The position numbers were made by a program, and so were the translations under genes. From Garcia nutans (Eukaryota; Streptophyta; Magnoliopsida; Malpighiales; Euphorbiaceae): a stretch of 64,000 nt of DNA. Location of the stretch: NCBI GenBank assembly GCA_947685225.1, contig CANTUV010000007.1, positions 14,900,501 through 14,964,500 of the forward strand, read 5' to 3'. This document shows, piece by piece, positions 24,708 through 35,114 of this stretch. Within the stretch, counting starts at the first letter, position 1, and every line of letters starts with the position of its first letter. A model generated the notes under the pieces. The model was not told the origin of the DNA. It saw only the letters and a program-made list of their open reading frames with translations, and did no database searches.

Positions 24708-25205
24708 TGATACTACCCAGTTATTACCAAGCTTTCGAGTTTCAGAGCACGAAATCGAGCTCTCTAAGAGAAGAGTTCCAGAGCATGAAACTGAGTTCTT
24801 TAAGAGAAGAGTTGTAGCCATCCTTCAACCATTGAGTGTGAGTTTGGCATTATCTTCCCTTAGCACAACTGAGTTTTAGACTCAGCCGACAAGATTCTGA
24901 CACAGTAGACCTATAATGTCAGTATTTTTGAAAAATCTGCCGATACATCCAGAAAATCCATTGACACATACAGATGCTGTCTCCTACCTACCAACTATAA
25001 ATATAAGTGGATCACCACAGGTAAATCTATCTTTTTTATAACTAAGAAAGCTAATTTTTATTGAGATAGATTAATTACTGACTTAGGCATTAGAGTCTCC
25101 CAACTAGAACTCGATCCACTAATCTCTTGTTTTACATGTGACAAAGTCAACCAGAGAAAAATCCGAACCGTAACTCAAAAAGGAGTCCTAAAAGTTCACA
25201 TCATC
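24708..25205 (+). repeat. Probable 3' LTR of the Tat element
   Basis: Begins TGATACTACCCAG after a purine tract and contains a TATA-like CTATAAATATAAG near 25000. The right end is guessed from the change into palindromic AT-rich sequence near 25205. No second copy is present in the window to confirm it. Confidence 0.45.
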
Positions 25206-25231
25206 ATCATATTTATATATACATATTTTTA

Positions 25232-26650
25232 CACTAAACCACAACTTTGAGTTACAATTTGGTGTGAAAATAAAATAAAAGTATATATAGCACCTAACCG
25301 CAACTCAAATTTGCAGTTTGGTGTCTAACTGATGAGACCCTAAATACTAATTAAAAATCACTATATAGCATTAAACCTAAAATACTACTATATTAATTAA
25401 AAAAATATATTAATTAAAAAATACCACTATATTTTTTCACAAACTTATAATTTTTTTATTTTAGGGATAACATTAAAATTATCATTTTTTAATTTTTAAT
25501 TTTTCATAAATTTATAATTTTTTTTTTCAGTTTAGGGATAATAATAAAATATTATTAACTATAAAAAAATTATTTATAATTATTTATAATTTTATTTGTT
25601 ATAAAAATTTTATTGCTAAAATTGATATAATTTTTTTAGTAAAATTCATTAATTTGTTAATTTAATTGAAAAGTATTTAAAAAAAATTTGGAAATTTTGT
25701 CTTTGTGTTTGAAAAATTTTTGGTTTGTTTTTTATATTTATATTTATATATTGGTACAATTTTTTTAGGTTAATTTTGTAAAAATTATATATTTTTTAAT
25801 AATTTTGGAAAAAATATAATTTTTAAAAACTAATATAGTGGTGTTTTAGGGAAAAATTTAAGTGTTTGATAATAAGTGATATAAATTAATTTTTTATGAG
25901 AAAATTAGATTTTTTTAGTTGATATAAATTAAATTTTTGAGAGAAAATTAGAATTTTTTATTTTTAAGTTAATTAATTTAATTTTTAAACTAATTTATCA
26001 ATATTTTAGGTAAAAATTGCAGTTCTTTGTTAATTAGGATTAAAGTTTTAAATTTTTTTATATTAGAGTAAAATTAGATTTTATATGAAATTTTTATGGT
26101 AATTTATGTGAAATTTTTAAGTTTTTAATTAAGTTAGTGTTATATGAAATTTTTATGATAATTAAGTAATTTTTGTTAATTAGGGTTAAAATTTTAATTT
26201 TTTATATATTGGAGTAAAATTAGATTTTATATAAAAATTTTATGGTAATTTGTGTGAAATTTTTAATTTTTAATTAAGTTAATGTTATTTTATATAAAAA
26301 TTTAATTTTTTGATAATTAGGTAAAAATTTTAATTTTTTAAATTAATATAGTAGTATTTTAGGTTTGATTTTGTGTATCTAGAGTCTAATTAATATAGTA
26401 GTATTTTAAATTTTGTGCTATATAGTGGGTTTTAATTAATATCTAAAGTCTTCTCAGCCAGACACAACATCGTAACTTTTAGTTGTAATTTGGTGCTATA
26501 AATAATTTTTTTTAATTTTTGCACAAATTATAATTTTGAATTGCGATTTGGTACTATAAATATATTTTTTTTATTTTTGCACAAAATTGCAACTTTGGTG
26601 CTATATATATATTTTTATTTCTGCACCAAACCTCAAAGTTGCGGTTTGGT
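25232..26650. repeat. Fold-back segment with palindromic CACCAAACCGCAACT units
   Basis: Six related units lie at about 25232-25266, 25291-25323, 26463-26495, 26522-26552, 26580-26600 and 26623-26650. Most are built from CAC(C)AAACCGCAACT and its reverse complement AGTTGCGGTTTGGTG. In addition, 25291-25400 matches the reverse complement of about 26345-26500 well, sharing ACTATATAGCA, AAAATACTACTATATTAATT and flanking bases. The segment can therefore fold back on itself. The middle is AT-rich. It resembles a fold-back or non-autonomous TIR element interior. Confidence 0.65.
26033..26340. repeat. AT-rich tandem duplication inside the fold-back segment
   Basis: Two to three diverged copies, about 145-170 bp each, share TTAATTAGG-TTAAA, GAGTAAAATTAGATTTTATAT, TTTTATGGTAATTT and GTGAAATTTTTAA. 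No coding potential was seen. Confidence 0.6.
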
Positions 26651-26664
26651 ATAAAAAAGTGCAT

Positions 26665-26885
26665 ATATAAATATTTTTTCATTATCCGAAATTTTGAGTT
26701 TCAGTTTTAATAAAATAAAAACTCAAAGTTTTCAGATAACATGTGAAAATTGATAAAAAAAAAATAGTCAAACAAAAAATGTGACTTTCGTTAACCTTTT
26801 AACTCTCACAATCTGATAATATTTAAGAGAAATTTCATATTTTTAGTAATTTTTTAAAAATTCTCCCATAGTTTAGTAATTATTC
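26665..26885. repeat. Right long terminal inverted repeat (MULE-like)
   Basis: Reverse complement partner of 6174-6388, with the outer 15 bases identical (26871-26885). Together the pair brackets 20.7 kb, most of which is later retrotransposon insertions. Confidence 0.6.
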
Positions 26886-28503
26886 TCATTTCTTCTTCTT
26901 TCTTCTTCTTTATTGATTTCTTCTTCATTGATTTGTTTTTCTCCATACGCTTTCACATTTTTTTTCTTTTTTCCATTTTTTTTAAAAAAAAAAAACTCGC
27001 AATCAAAATTCTCATAATCTATTATTTAGAGGAAATTGACCTCAATGTTAGTTTTGACATTTCATATTACGTGGCAAGTAATGTGGAGGGTACACTATGC
27101 ATAATATGGGCCCATATAGTGCCCGTATAGTGCTTAATCAGCACTTCCATTTCGGGTGTACATACTACTAAATTCATATTACAAATTATATTAAATTGAA
27201 TTCTAACTGAATTCAATTTTGTATCAAATTTAAAAGTTGAATTAATTTTCATTATACAGTTATTTTTACCTTCTAAAAATTTTATTTATGAACATTTTAA
27301 ACATATTTTTAATCTGCTAAAATATTTTTATTCCGTTAAAATAAAAAAAATAATGATATATTTGAATAAATACAAGATATTATTAAATTAAATTACTATG
27401 GAATTATTACCTGAAATATATAAAATATTTTGATGGATTATTCAATTAATAATTATTTTTAAAATTATTATGATTTAATATATATATTTAATTCTTTAGA
27501 TTGGCTCAAATTATGATGATTTAAAATTTTATTAAAACACAAATTGAATTCAATTTGCTTTTTTTTTTTTTAGCCACAACTAATTCTATACCTTGACAAA
27601 TCATGGTTTTTGGTTTGGATTGGTTTGCATGAATTGTTCGTTATAATCCAATTAAAATTATTGGTATAGCCCTAATTACTCAAATGACTACCAAATGGCA
27701 AAAAAATATTTAAATCACATTATTTTTTTTAAAAATTCAGGTACTAATCAAACCGAAAAAATCCAATATTTAAAAAATAAAATTTAAAAAAACAATAATG
27801 ATGTGATTTTTCTTCTAGAAATCCATGTTTAAGGTGGATCGCATTAATTATTAGACTTAAAACTCAAGATATTTGAAGTAGTAAGAAAGGATTCAACGAC
27901 TTTAGATTTATTATTAATTATATGTGGGGGATAAGATATAAATGAGAGTAACACATTTTTAACAATCATGCTACACTTTAATGGTTAAATATATCTGCAT
28001 AATGAAGTTTAAATAGCACAATATATTAAATATACGGTACTCATTAAGTTTAAATAGCACAATATATTTAATTTAATTTAATTTAATAAACAGCACAATA
28101 TATACGAAACCAACAACATGCATATGTATCATTCTTCATTATGATAAATAGACTCTATAATATATAGTAGTGTTATTTTACTCTCACCTTTTATATAGAA
28201 AAATCCATTGGAAGACATCTTAGAGTTTATTTGATACAATTTGAAATCAGAATTTAGTTAAATAACGTTCTAAAAGTTTTAGATTTATTTTTAGATTTAT
28301 TTTTCAAATAATTAAATAAATTTTATTGATTAAATTAATATTATACTTAAAAATGTATATCATATGAATAAAAAATTGAAGTTAGAATTATTTAAATATA
28401 AAAGAATGAAAAAATAAATTATTTATATACTAAAAATAAAAATTATAATCCTATTCCAAGAATTGAATTGCATGCCCAATTCTAGAATTATTAGTTAATT
28501 TTT
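26886..28503. other. AT-rich intergenic sequence
   Basis: Pyrimidine-rich near 26886-26960, then AT-rich. A short inverted repeat around TATGGGCCCATA (27105-27116) is the only structure noticed. No gene or known element was recognised. The Athila-1 homology begins at about 28504. Confidence 0.5.
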
Positions 28504-31500
28504 AATCCCAAAAGGGCAGTAAAGGTTGTCTTGGACTGATCCTCTGGAGCTATTGGCACCTGATAGTAACCTGAAAGGCCATCCAGAAAACAATAATGTG
28601 AGTGCCCAGAAAGTTTATCTAACATCTGATCAATAAAAGGAAGAGGGAAATGATCTTTCTTTGTAGCATTGTTCAACTTCCTATAATCGATGCACATTCT
28701 CCACCCAGTAGTAGTCCTAGTAGGAACCAATTCATTATTCTCATTTCTCACCACAGTGATTCCAGATTTCTTAGGAACTACATGTACTGGGCTCACCCAC
28801 TCACTGTTAGCAATTGGATAAATTACTCCTTCATCCAGCAATTTGAGCACTTCCTTCTTCACCACTTCACTCATATTTGGGTTAAGGCGCCTTTGAGTCT
28901 CCCTCACAGGTTTAGCTCCCTCTTCTAAAGTGATTCTATGCATGCACATAGAAGGGCTAATACCCTTGATGTCACTTAATCCCCATCCTATTGCTCTCTT
29001 CAATCTTTTAAGCTCACTCACCAACCTCATCTCCTCCCCTTCACTAAGTTCACTAGATATTATCACAGGTAAAGTGTTGTGATCTCCTAAAAACACATAT
29101 TTCAGGTTCTTAGGTAACTCTTTCAGCTCTAACTCTAGTGAGGGGTTCTTCTCTTCTTTTTCAATGGGGAAAAGCTCACAAATTGGGTCCTCCTTAAGCT
29201 CCTCTACTTCAGCACTTCCTAAGGTCTCAAGACAACTGGCTATTTCTGCATCAAAAATTTCCAAATCACTGTCCAAAGTCAATGCCAGCTCCAATTTATC
29301 AGAGGAACCTATCTGCAAGAAAACATCTGAAACAACTGCATCAACACAATCAATGAAAGAACAATCCTCATATAAAGCAGTTGTAGGAATAGGAGAAGTG
29401 TTAAAAATAGAAAATTCCACAGTTTGTCCCAAAACAGTCATTGATAATTTTCCATTCTTAACATCTATCAAAGTGTTGGTAGTCACCATAAAAGGCCTAC
29501 CCAGCAGAATTGTGTGTGCAGATGGTGAAGAATTACTTACTTCCATGTCAAGAACAATGAAATCCACAGGTACTATCAAACCACCAACTTTGACTAACAC
29601 ATCTTCTATAACCCCTTTCGGGAATCTAAGAGATCTATCAGCTAATTGCAACACCATTTTTGTTGGTTTAAGTTCCCCTAATTCCAAATCAAGATAAATA
29701 GAATAAGGCATTAAATTCACACTAGCTCCTAAATCACACATGCCCTCAGTACCTTTTCCATTCCCCATAGTAATTTGAATAATAAAGCTTCCAGGATCCT
29801 TTAGCTTAGGAGGTAGTTTATGCTGCAAAACAGCACTAGCTACCTCAGAAACTATCACCTTTTCATTCGGCTCATACCTCTTTTTCTTAGTATTCAGTTC
29901 TTTGAAGAATTTAGCATAAGCCGGCATGTTCTTAATTGCCTCGAGTAAGGGTAAGTTAATACTTACCTTAGACAGCATGTTGAAGATATCTGAAAATTGC
30001 TTATCTTTTTTATCATCCTTCAACCTGCTGGGGAATGGTATAGGTGGCTGGTATGGATTGCTTGCCTTGTGCAAATCTGCTGTAGGGGACTTCTCCATTG
30101 ATCTTTCTTCAGCACCTTTGTTCTCTAGTTCTCCTTCCTTTTTATTCTCTTGCTCACCTGCATTCACAGAATTATGTTCAACATTGTTATTAATTACCTT
30201 GCCACTCCTAAGAACAGTCACTGCTTGTGCCTGCTCAGGTTGACTTGGGAACTTTCCCTTTTGTTGAGTCTGCATCTGTTGAGCAAGTTGCCCCACTTGG
30301 GTCTCCACCTTCTTAAAAGATGCTTCCAAGGAATCCAGCCTCTTGTTGTTCATCTCCTGATTTTTAGCACTGACTTGGATAAAAGCCTGTAAACTTTCCT
30401 CCAAACTCTCTCTCTTAGGCTGACCTTGATTTGAAGAGTGGCCCTGCTGTTGGTTCTATCTCTGGAGCAAATGGAATGGCTGTTGAGCATTATTTGTTGT
30501 CCAGGAAAAATTGGGGTGACTCCTCCAACCAGGATTGTAAGTGTTAGAGTAAGGATCATTCCTGGCTCTTGGTTGAAATCCCCCCATAGCATTAACTTAC
30601 TCAGCTTCATTCCCAAAAGATTCATATGCAGAGGGGCATATATTTGCTCCATGCCCAAATGTCCCACAGATTCCACACACTTCTTGAGTAGATGAAGAAA
30701 TATTGTTCTTCATGTTCAGCATCTGAACCTGCCTTGTCAACTCAGCTATTTGACTAACCATTTTAGTATTAGCTTCCAGTTGATTCACCCCTTTACTTCT
30801 TCCCCTTACACTCTTTTGTTGAAAATTAGCTCCCAACATCTCAAAGATCTCATAAGTCTCATCAGCTGTCTTTTCTCCCATGGCTCCCCCAGCTGCATTA
30901 TCAACAGTGTTCTGAAATTGCTGGGTTAGACCATCATAGAAAAATTGATTAAGGAGTTGAAGTGGGTAGTGATGATGTGGACACTGGATCAATAGCATCT
31001 TGAATCTGTCCCAAGCCTCATGAAATGGCTCTCCTTCAAATTGAGAGAATGTAGCAATCTTCCCTCTCAACTCAGCTGTCTTCTGGTGTGAATAGAACTT
31101 GCCCATGAACTTGTTATAAACTTGCTCCCAAGTTGTCAGTGAATTTTCAGGCAACATCATGAGCCAGCTCTTTGCCCTATCCTTCAAAGTATAAGGGAAA
31201 CATCTCATCCTCAACTGATCTTCTGTTAGTCCTCCCAAAGGAAAAGTGTTGAGGGTGGAGTAGAAATCCCTAATAAAGTTCAAAGGATCTTCATTTGGAA
31301 CTCCATAGAACGATGGCAGCATGTTGTAATGAATGTTCTTCAACTCATAATTTCTTGCTGCATCTGTCAGTCTTATGCAAGAAGTGGATGTTCTAATAAC
31401 AGGTCTAGCAAAGTCTCTCATCGTCCTTTGTCTTTCTTCAGCCATCTTAACTGATTGTGCAGAATCTGTCTCAAATTCAGAAGTGTCTTCCTCTGAAGTA

Positions 31501-31610
31501 TCAAATCCGGTGTAGAGCTCAAACTCTTCTCTGCTCCTTTTCACTCTTTGAATTTGTGGAATAAAAGGATGTAACTCTCCTTCGAGTGATCTCCTGCCTT
31601 GCATAAACAA
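28504..31610 (-). pseudogene. Athila-1 gag-pol (5' half)
   Basis: A single frame from ATG 31610 runs to the truncation point, broken by TAA at 30597-30599 and TAG at 30456-30458. It starts just inside the element with MFMQGRRSL. The Gag core has PSFYGVPNEDPLNFIRDF and WEQVYNKFMGKFYS. The zinc knuckle CGICGTFGHGANIC lies near 30640-30680. The protease has CDLGASVNLMPYS (DLGAS is normal for Athila) and ILLGRPFM. RT begins with WVSPVHVVPKKSG and continues with WRMCIDYRKLNNATKKDHFP. Near 28510 one base is lost in the conserved CPFG codons, then homology ends. Both stops fit C-to-T changes in CAA or CAG codons. Defective. Confidence 0.88.
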
Positions 31611-31732
31611 AAATTTCTAGAAAAAGAAATATCAAAAGCAAAAGACAAATAAAATAAAAATGAAAACAATGAAAAAAAATCAAAGTATTTATTTATTTAT
31701 TTATTTTAAATAAACAATTACGCCAATTAGCT

Positions 31733-31750
31733 TCCCCGGCAACGGCGCCA
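31733..31750 (-). other. Primer-binding site (Asp tRNA type) of Athila-1
   Basis: On the minus strand TGGCGCCGTTGCCGGGGA lies 6 nt after the 5' LTR. This is the PBS usually given for Athila elements, complementary to the 3' end of Asp tRNA. Confidence 0.85.
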
Positions 31751-31756
31751 AAAACT

Positions 31757-33470
31757 TGTTGCGCTGTAATTAACTCTACCACAAAGCGTCACTCGCAAGT
31801 ATACGAGGTAGCTGTAGCAAAGGTGCTCGCCCCAAGGTCGTTCTCTCAAGGAAGCTAAAGTGGCTAATTGATTATCAAATTAAAAGTAACAAGTAATGAA
31901 TAAATTTAAATTGCTAACTAAAGAAGAAATTTAATTGAAGTTTAAAACAATAAAAGTAAACAAGAGCTGATGTTTTGATTCACTTGATAAAAAGGTCTAG
32001 GGTTTGCACTTCTCAACTACTTATTTGTATGAATGGTTATTCCACTTAACTAATTTAATTTCAAATATTAAATCTTAAACAACTTAATTAATTGAGTCAA
32101 GGAAATAAGCTCTCGCATTCAAACCTCTTACAACTAATATTGTTATAATTGAAATGATCTTTTTAATAGGTTATATCTCTAATTCACCTAAGTCCTTAAT
32201 TGAATTGTTCCAGCATTAGACTTCATCTCTCAATCCATCATCTAATACCTAAAACACACAATTGGTGGCCAATCAATTATATGTAACAATATTTCATTCA
32301 ATAAAGGCAAAAGAAATTATTAGCTAAAAGAATAACCAATTCATACAATCATAGCAGATCCATACAAACCCTAGACTAGATCAAATTAGTTCATAATGCA
32401 ATCAAACATATTCATCTCATTAATGTTCAAAGAAATCAAAATAGACATGATAATATCCATTCAAATAAAATAAAGAGAATAAGTTCGAGAACAAAACCAA
32501 ATTACAACTCCTTGAAGCTTCTGAATAATCTCTTGTTCAAATCTTGCAAGAAGAATGAATAACTGGCATGAACAATCTAATCTAGCTAGTTTTGATCCAA
32601 AGTTTAATCAAAATCCAAGAACACAAAGTAAAAACCCTAATCTCTGCTCTCTGACGGCTGAAAACTACTCTCCAAATCGTCAACACTCTAACCCTAACTT
32701 TTCTTTTTTTCTTTTATACGAAACGTCGGTTTTAAAATTCGTTGCGCGTTTGTTTCATGAGGGACACAGCCAAGTCAGATGTGACTTGGCCGTGTGAGTG
32801 ACTTTTGGAGGGACACGGCCAGGTGACTTGGCCATGTCCCTTGCTTGTGTCCACCACTGCTTGCCTTTTTCTCTTTTCTTCTTTGTTGAGTGACACGGCC
32901 AAGTCAGATGTGACTTGGCCGTGTTGGAGCTTGTTGGAGGGACACGGCCAGGTGACTTGGCCGTGTCCCTTGCCTGTGTCTTCCACTGTGAGTTTTGCTT
33001 CTTCTATTCCTTTGGAACTTGGTGAGACACGACCAAGTGGAGATGACTTGGCTGTGTGGGTCTTCTTTGGAGGGACACGGCCAGGTGACTTGGCCGTGTC
33101 CCTTGCATGTGTCTGCTACTGGGACTTGTTCTTCAATTTAACTTGGTATGGGACACGGCCAGTGACTTGGCTGTGTCCTCTGCCTGTGTCAGCCACTGCC
33201 ACTTTCTCCTTCAAATTTGCTTCCTTTCCTTTTTAAACTAACACAAAACTCAAAACAAATCTAAACAAGAAATCAATAGACAATAACCAACACAACATAA
33301 ACACAATACTAAAGACTACATCAAAAATGACATAAACATTGAAATAAACTAAAACTACCAAAATTAATGAAAACACCAAACAAACCGATTAAAACTAACA
33401 AAATACCTAAATAAAACAATAATTATCATAGTAAACAAGACATAAAACTATAACAAAAACTAATAAAACA
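31757..33470 (-). repeat. 5' LTR of Athila-1
   Basis: 1,714 bp. On the plus strand it reads TGTTGCGCTGTAATT...ACTAATAAAACA, matching the two Athila-2 LTRs along its length. It contains seven hairpin-type inverted repeats at 32763-33178. The remaining sequence is AT-rich. Confidence 0.9.
32763..33178. repeat. Cluster of ACACGGCC inverted repeats in the Athila-1 LTR
   Basis: Seven units pair GACACGGCCA(AGT) with (ACT)TGGCCGTGTC. The best is 32938-32970, with a perfect 13-bp stem and 7-nt loop. Others lie at about 32763, 32809, 32892, 33022, 33070 and 33151. The arms are conserved while the loops differ in length and sequence. Confidence 0.88.
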
Positions 33471-34111
33471 AATAACAATTGCAACTATTAAATTAATGGA
33501 TAATTCAAATTGTAATAGATCAAACTTATTAATCTACAGGACTAACCTAATTTTTAATCTCCAAAAAGGATTTTCTTAAAATAATTACAACCTTTTTTTC
33601 TTGTATGTTGGTACCATAGCTTATTTTTTGCTCCATTTCTATCCCAACTCAGGATGGGAATTTTCCTGAGCCTGCATGGATTCAACATGGCAGGCTTGGA
33701 TGGACTAACCCATTCCCACCTAAAACGCACCATTAATTCACCATTTTCTTTCCCTCTTTTAGACCCAAAACGTGTTGTTCACAACATGAATGACACCGTA
33801 ATGGAAGTTAGTAAAATTTCATAAGAGCTTAGGTCATCTTCTCAATTTTTCTTAGCTCAATGAGTTGCTCCTAGCCCTCAGCCTGATTCTCCATTTTTCT
33901 TAGCTCAACATTTTCACTTGTTCCTAGACCTCAGCTTGATTCTCCATTTTTCTAAGCTCAACATTTTCACTTGATTCTAACCCTGTTATTTTTCAAAAAG
34001 AAAAATAATACATTTATACCAAGAGTTGTTAACCATGGAAGAAGTAGGATTGAGCAAAGTCATTGTTAACTAAACAAATTTGGTGTATAATTTATGCGAG
34101 CATCAAGAACA
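33471..34111. other. Spacer between Athila-1 and the GRF pseudogene
   Basis: AT-rich sequence containing a diverged duplication around TTCTTAGCTCAA and CTTGATTCT (about 33840-33980). Possibly the first part of the gene whose remnant starts at 34112, but no further exon could be assigned. Confidence 0.45.
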
Positions 34112-34655
34112 AACTTACTGCTTCACTTCATTGAGCAGAAGCAATCCCGTAGGAAGATTATTGTGTTGCCCATTCTAGAAGTTTGAATGGAAGGATATAA
34201 ATTTTTTTAAGGTTTTGAGCGTAATGTGAGAAGATGCTAATTTATATAAGTTTTTTTTATTTTTTATTTTTTTGCAGGAGAATGATTGCAAATATTTTGT
34301 TTGGGTTGACCTTAGACGTAATGATAAAGATAAAGAAATCGCATATCCATTTTATTCTAGAATTCAGTTGTTGAAGCATGAAATTCAAGTGTTGAATGAG
34401 GTGATTGAAAGAATGAATGAAGATGCAAAAACTTTTGAGCGAGTTGCAATGAACATTGTTGCATGGTTGTGAGATTAGAGATGGAGAAAGAACAATCATG
34501 AGTTAGAAGAAGCTCTTGGAAAAGAAAGTAATGCAAATGGAATTGAAGGAAAAATGGACTTTAAGCTGTTGGCCTTTATCCTTGTTTGCTTTGGCATTGC
34601 AGTGATAATGATAGGCAAAAGAAATCATACACAACAACAATTTGCACTACCCTAG
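34112..34655 (+). pseudogene. GRF-type zinc-finger protein remnant with a C-terminal membrane segment
   Basis: The first piece (about 34112-34200) reads as a broken GRF finger, with RLLCCPF followed by KFEWKD and stops. An intron ends with TTTTTTTGCAG at 34277. The second exon from 34278 reads ENDCKYFVWVD, the second half of the finger, then a coiled-coil-like LLKHEIQVLNEVIERMNED segment. Stops TGA 34470-34472 and TAG 34476-34478 interrupt the same frame, which continues with HELEEALGKE and a hydrophobic KLLAFILVCFGIAVIMIG before TAG 34653-34655. Plants have many small GRF-finger proteins of this layout, often near Mutator-like elements. Function not known. Confidence 0.65.
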
Positions 34656-35109
34656 CCTGAAGAAGAAATTGTGCTGAGAGAGAGTTATGTAGTTTTAGTT
34701 AGATTTAGTTGTTAGTTGTTAGTTATTAGCTTTAGTTGCTAAAGCAGTTGTGGTGTTTGTGTTTTGGTCTGTAGGGTTTGATGTTAAAACTTTATTTGTA
34801 TGTTTAGTTGTTAGTATTAAATGTTAAACTTTAGATGCAACTACGTGTTGTTAAAATAAGTGGAATGAACAATGTGTTGTTAAACTGATCTTTTATTGTT
34901 AAAGAGCTTGATTGTTGTTGTGATCTTTACAAAAATGTATTTTAACTACAAACATGGCCTAAACTTCAATATGTAGAAAAAAGTGCACATTGTAAACTCA
35001 AGTGTAAATTTGCAGATTGAAGTAAGTGACCAATTCATCACAAAACAATAATCAACCTATTAAGCAACCTTTTTGCAAGTTCAATTATATGCACATCACT
35101 AAAGGCATA
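34656..35109. other. Spacer, likely 3' side of the GRF pseudogene
   Basis: T- and A-rich with TTAGTTGTTAGTT repeats, and no coding region seen. Its continuation after the inserted element is at 44377-44563. Confidence 0.45.
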
Positions 35110-35114
35110 ACAAG
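35110..35114. repeat. Left target-site duplication of the LARD-like element
   Basis: ACAAG, repeated at 44372-44376. Confidence 0.9.

Larger units (their letters stand above)
21937..25205 (+). mobile_element. Tat-lineage retrotransposon, 3' portion
   Basis: Continuation of the element split by Tekay. It holds a long post-pol region with a tandem repeat, an antisense ORF (24198 down to about 22430), a purine tract, and a probable 3' LTR starting at 24708. Tat elements often carry an antisense ORF in this position. The right end is uncertain by several tens of bases because no 5' LTR is available for comparison. Confidence 0.65.
28504..33470 (-). mobile_element. Athila-1, 3'-truncated Ty3/gypsy Athila retrotransposon
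   Basis: Minus-strand element with its 5' LTR at 33470-31757, Asp-type PBS at 31750-31733, and gag, protease and the start of RT. Homology stops inside RT at about 28504, shortly after the conserved KTTFT, so RNase H, integrase, ORF1 and 3' LTR are missing. The LTR and coding sequence are close to Athila-2 (44569-53990), so both belong to one family. The sequence past 28504 is unrelated AT-rich DNA, which points to deletion or a rearranged insertion. Confidence 0.9.

Noticed and set aside
6165..26896. Nine-base direct repeat ATTTCTTCT outside the long inverted repeats as a target duplication
   Set aside because: The right side is in a TTCTTC low-complexity tract and the copy is offset two bases from the repeat end, so chance is likely.
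29164..29697. 177-codon plus-strand frame within Athila-1
   Set aside because: Antisense shadow of the gag-protease frame; the equivalent in Athila-2 (50118-50339) is shorter and not conserved as a separate gene.
32763..33178. Possible CRISPR-like or satellite array
   Set aside because: Units are inverted repeats with irregular spacing inside a plant LTR, and there are no uniform spacers or cas genes. The genome is a plant nuclear genome.
32805..33236. Open frame of 143 codons across the Athila-1 hairpin cluster (and similar ones at 45517-45933 and 53339-53755)
   Set aside because: The frames are created by the GC-rich inverted repeats, which lack stop codons on both strands. Repeated residues such as GTRPSDLAV reflect the DNA repeats, not a protein family.
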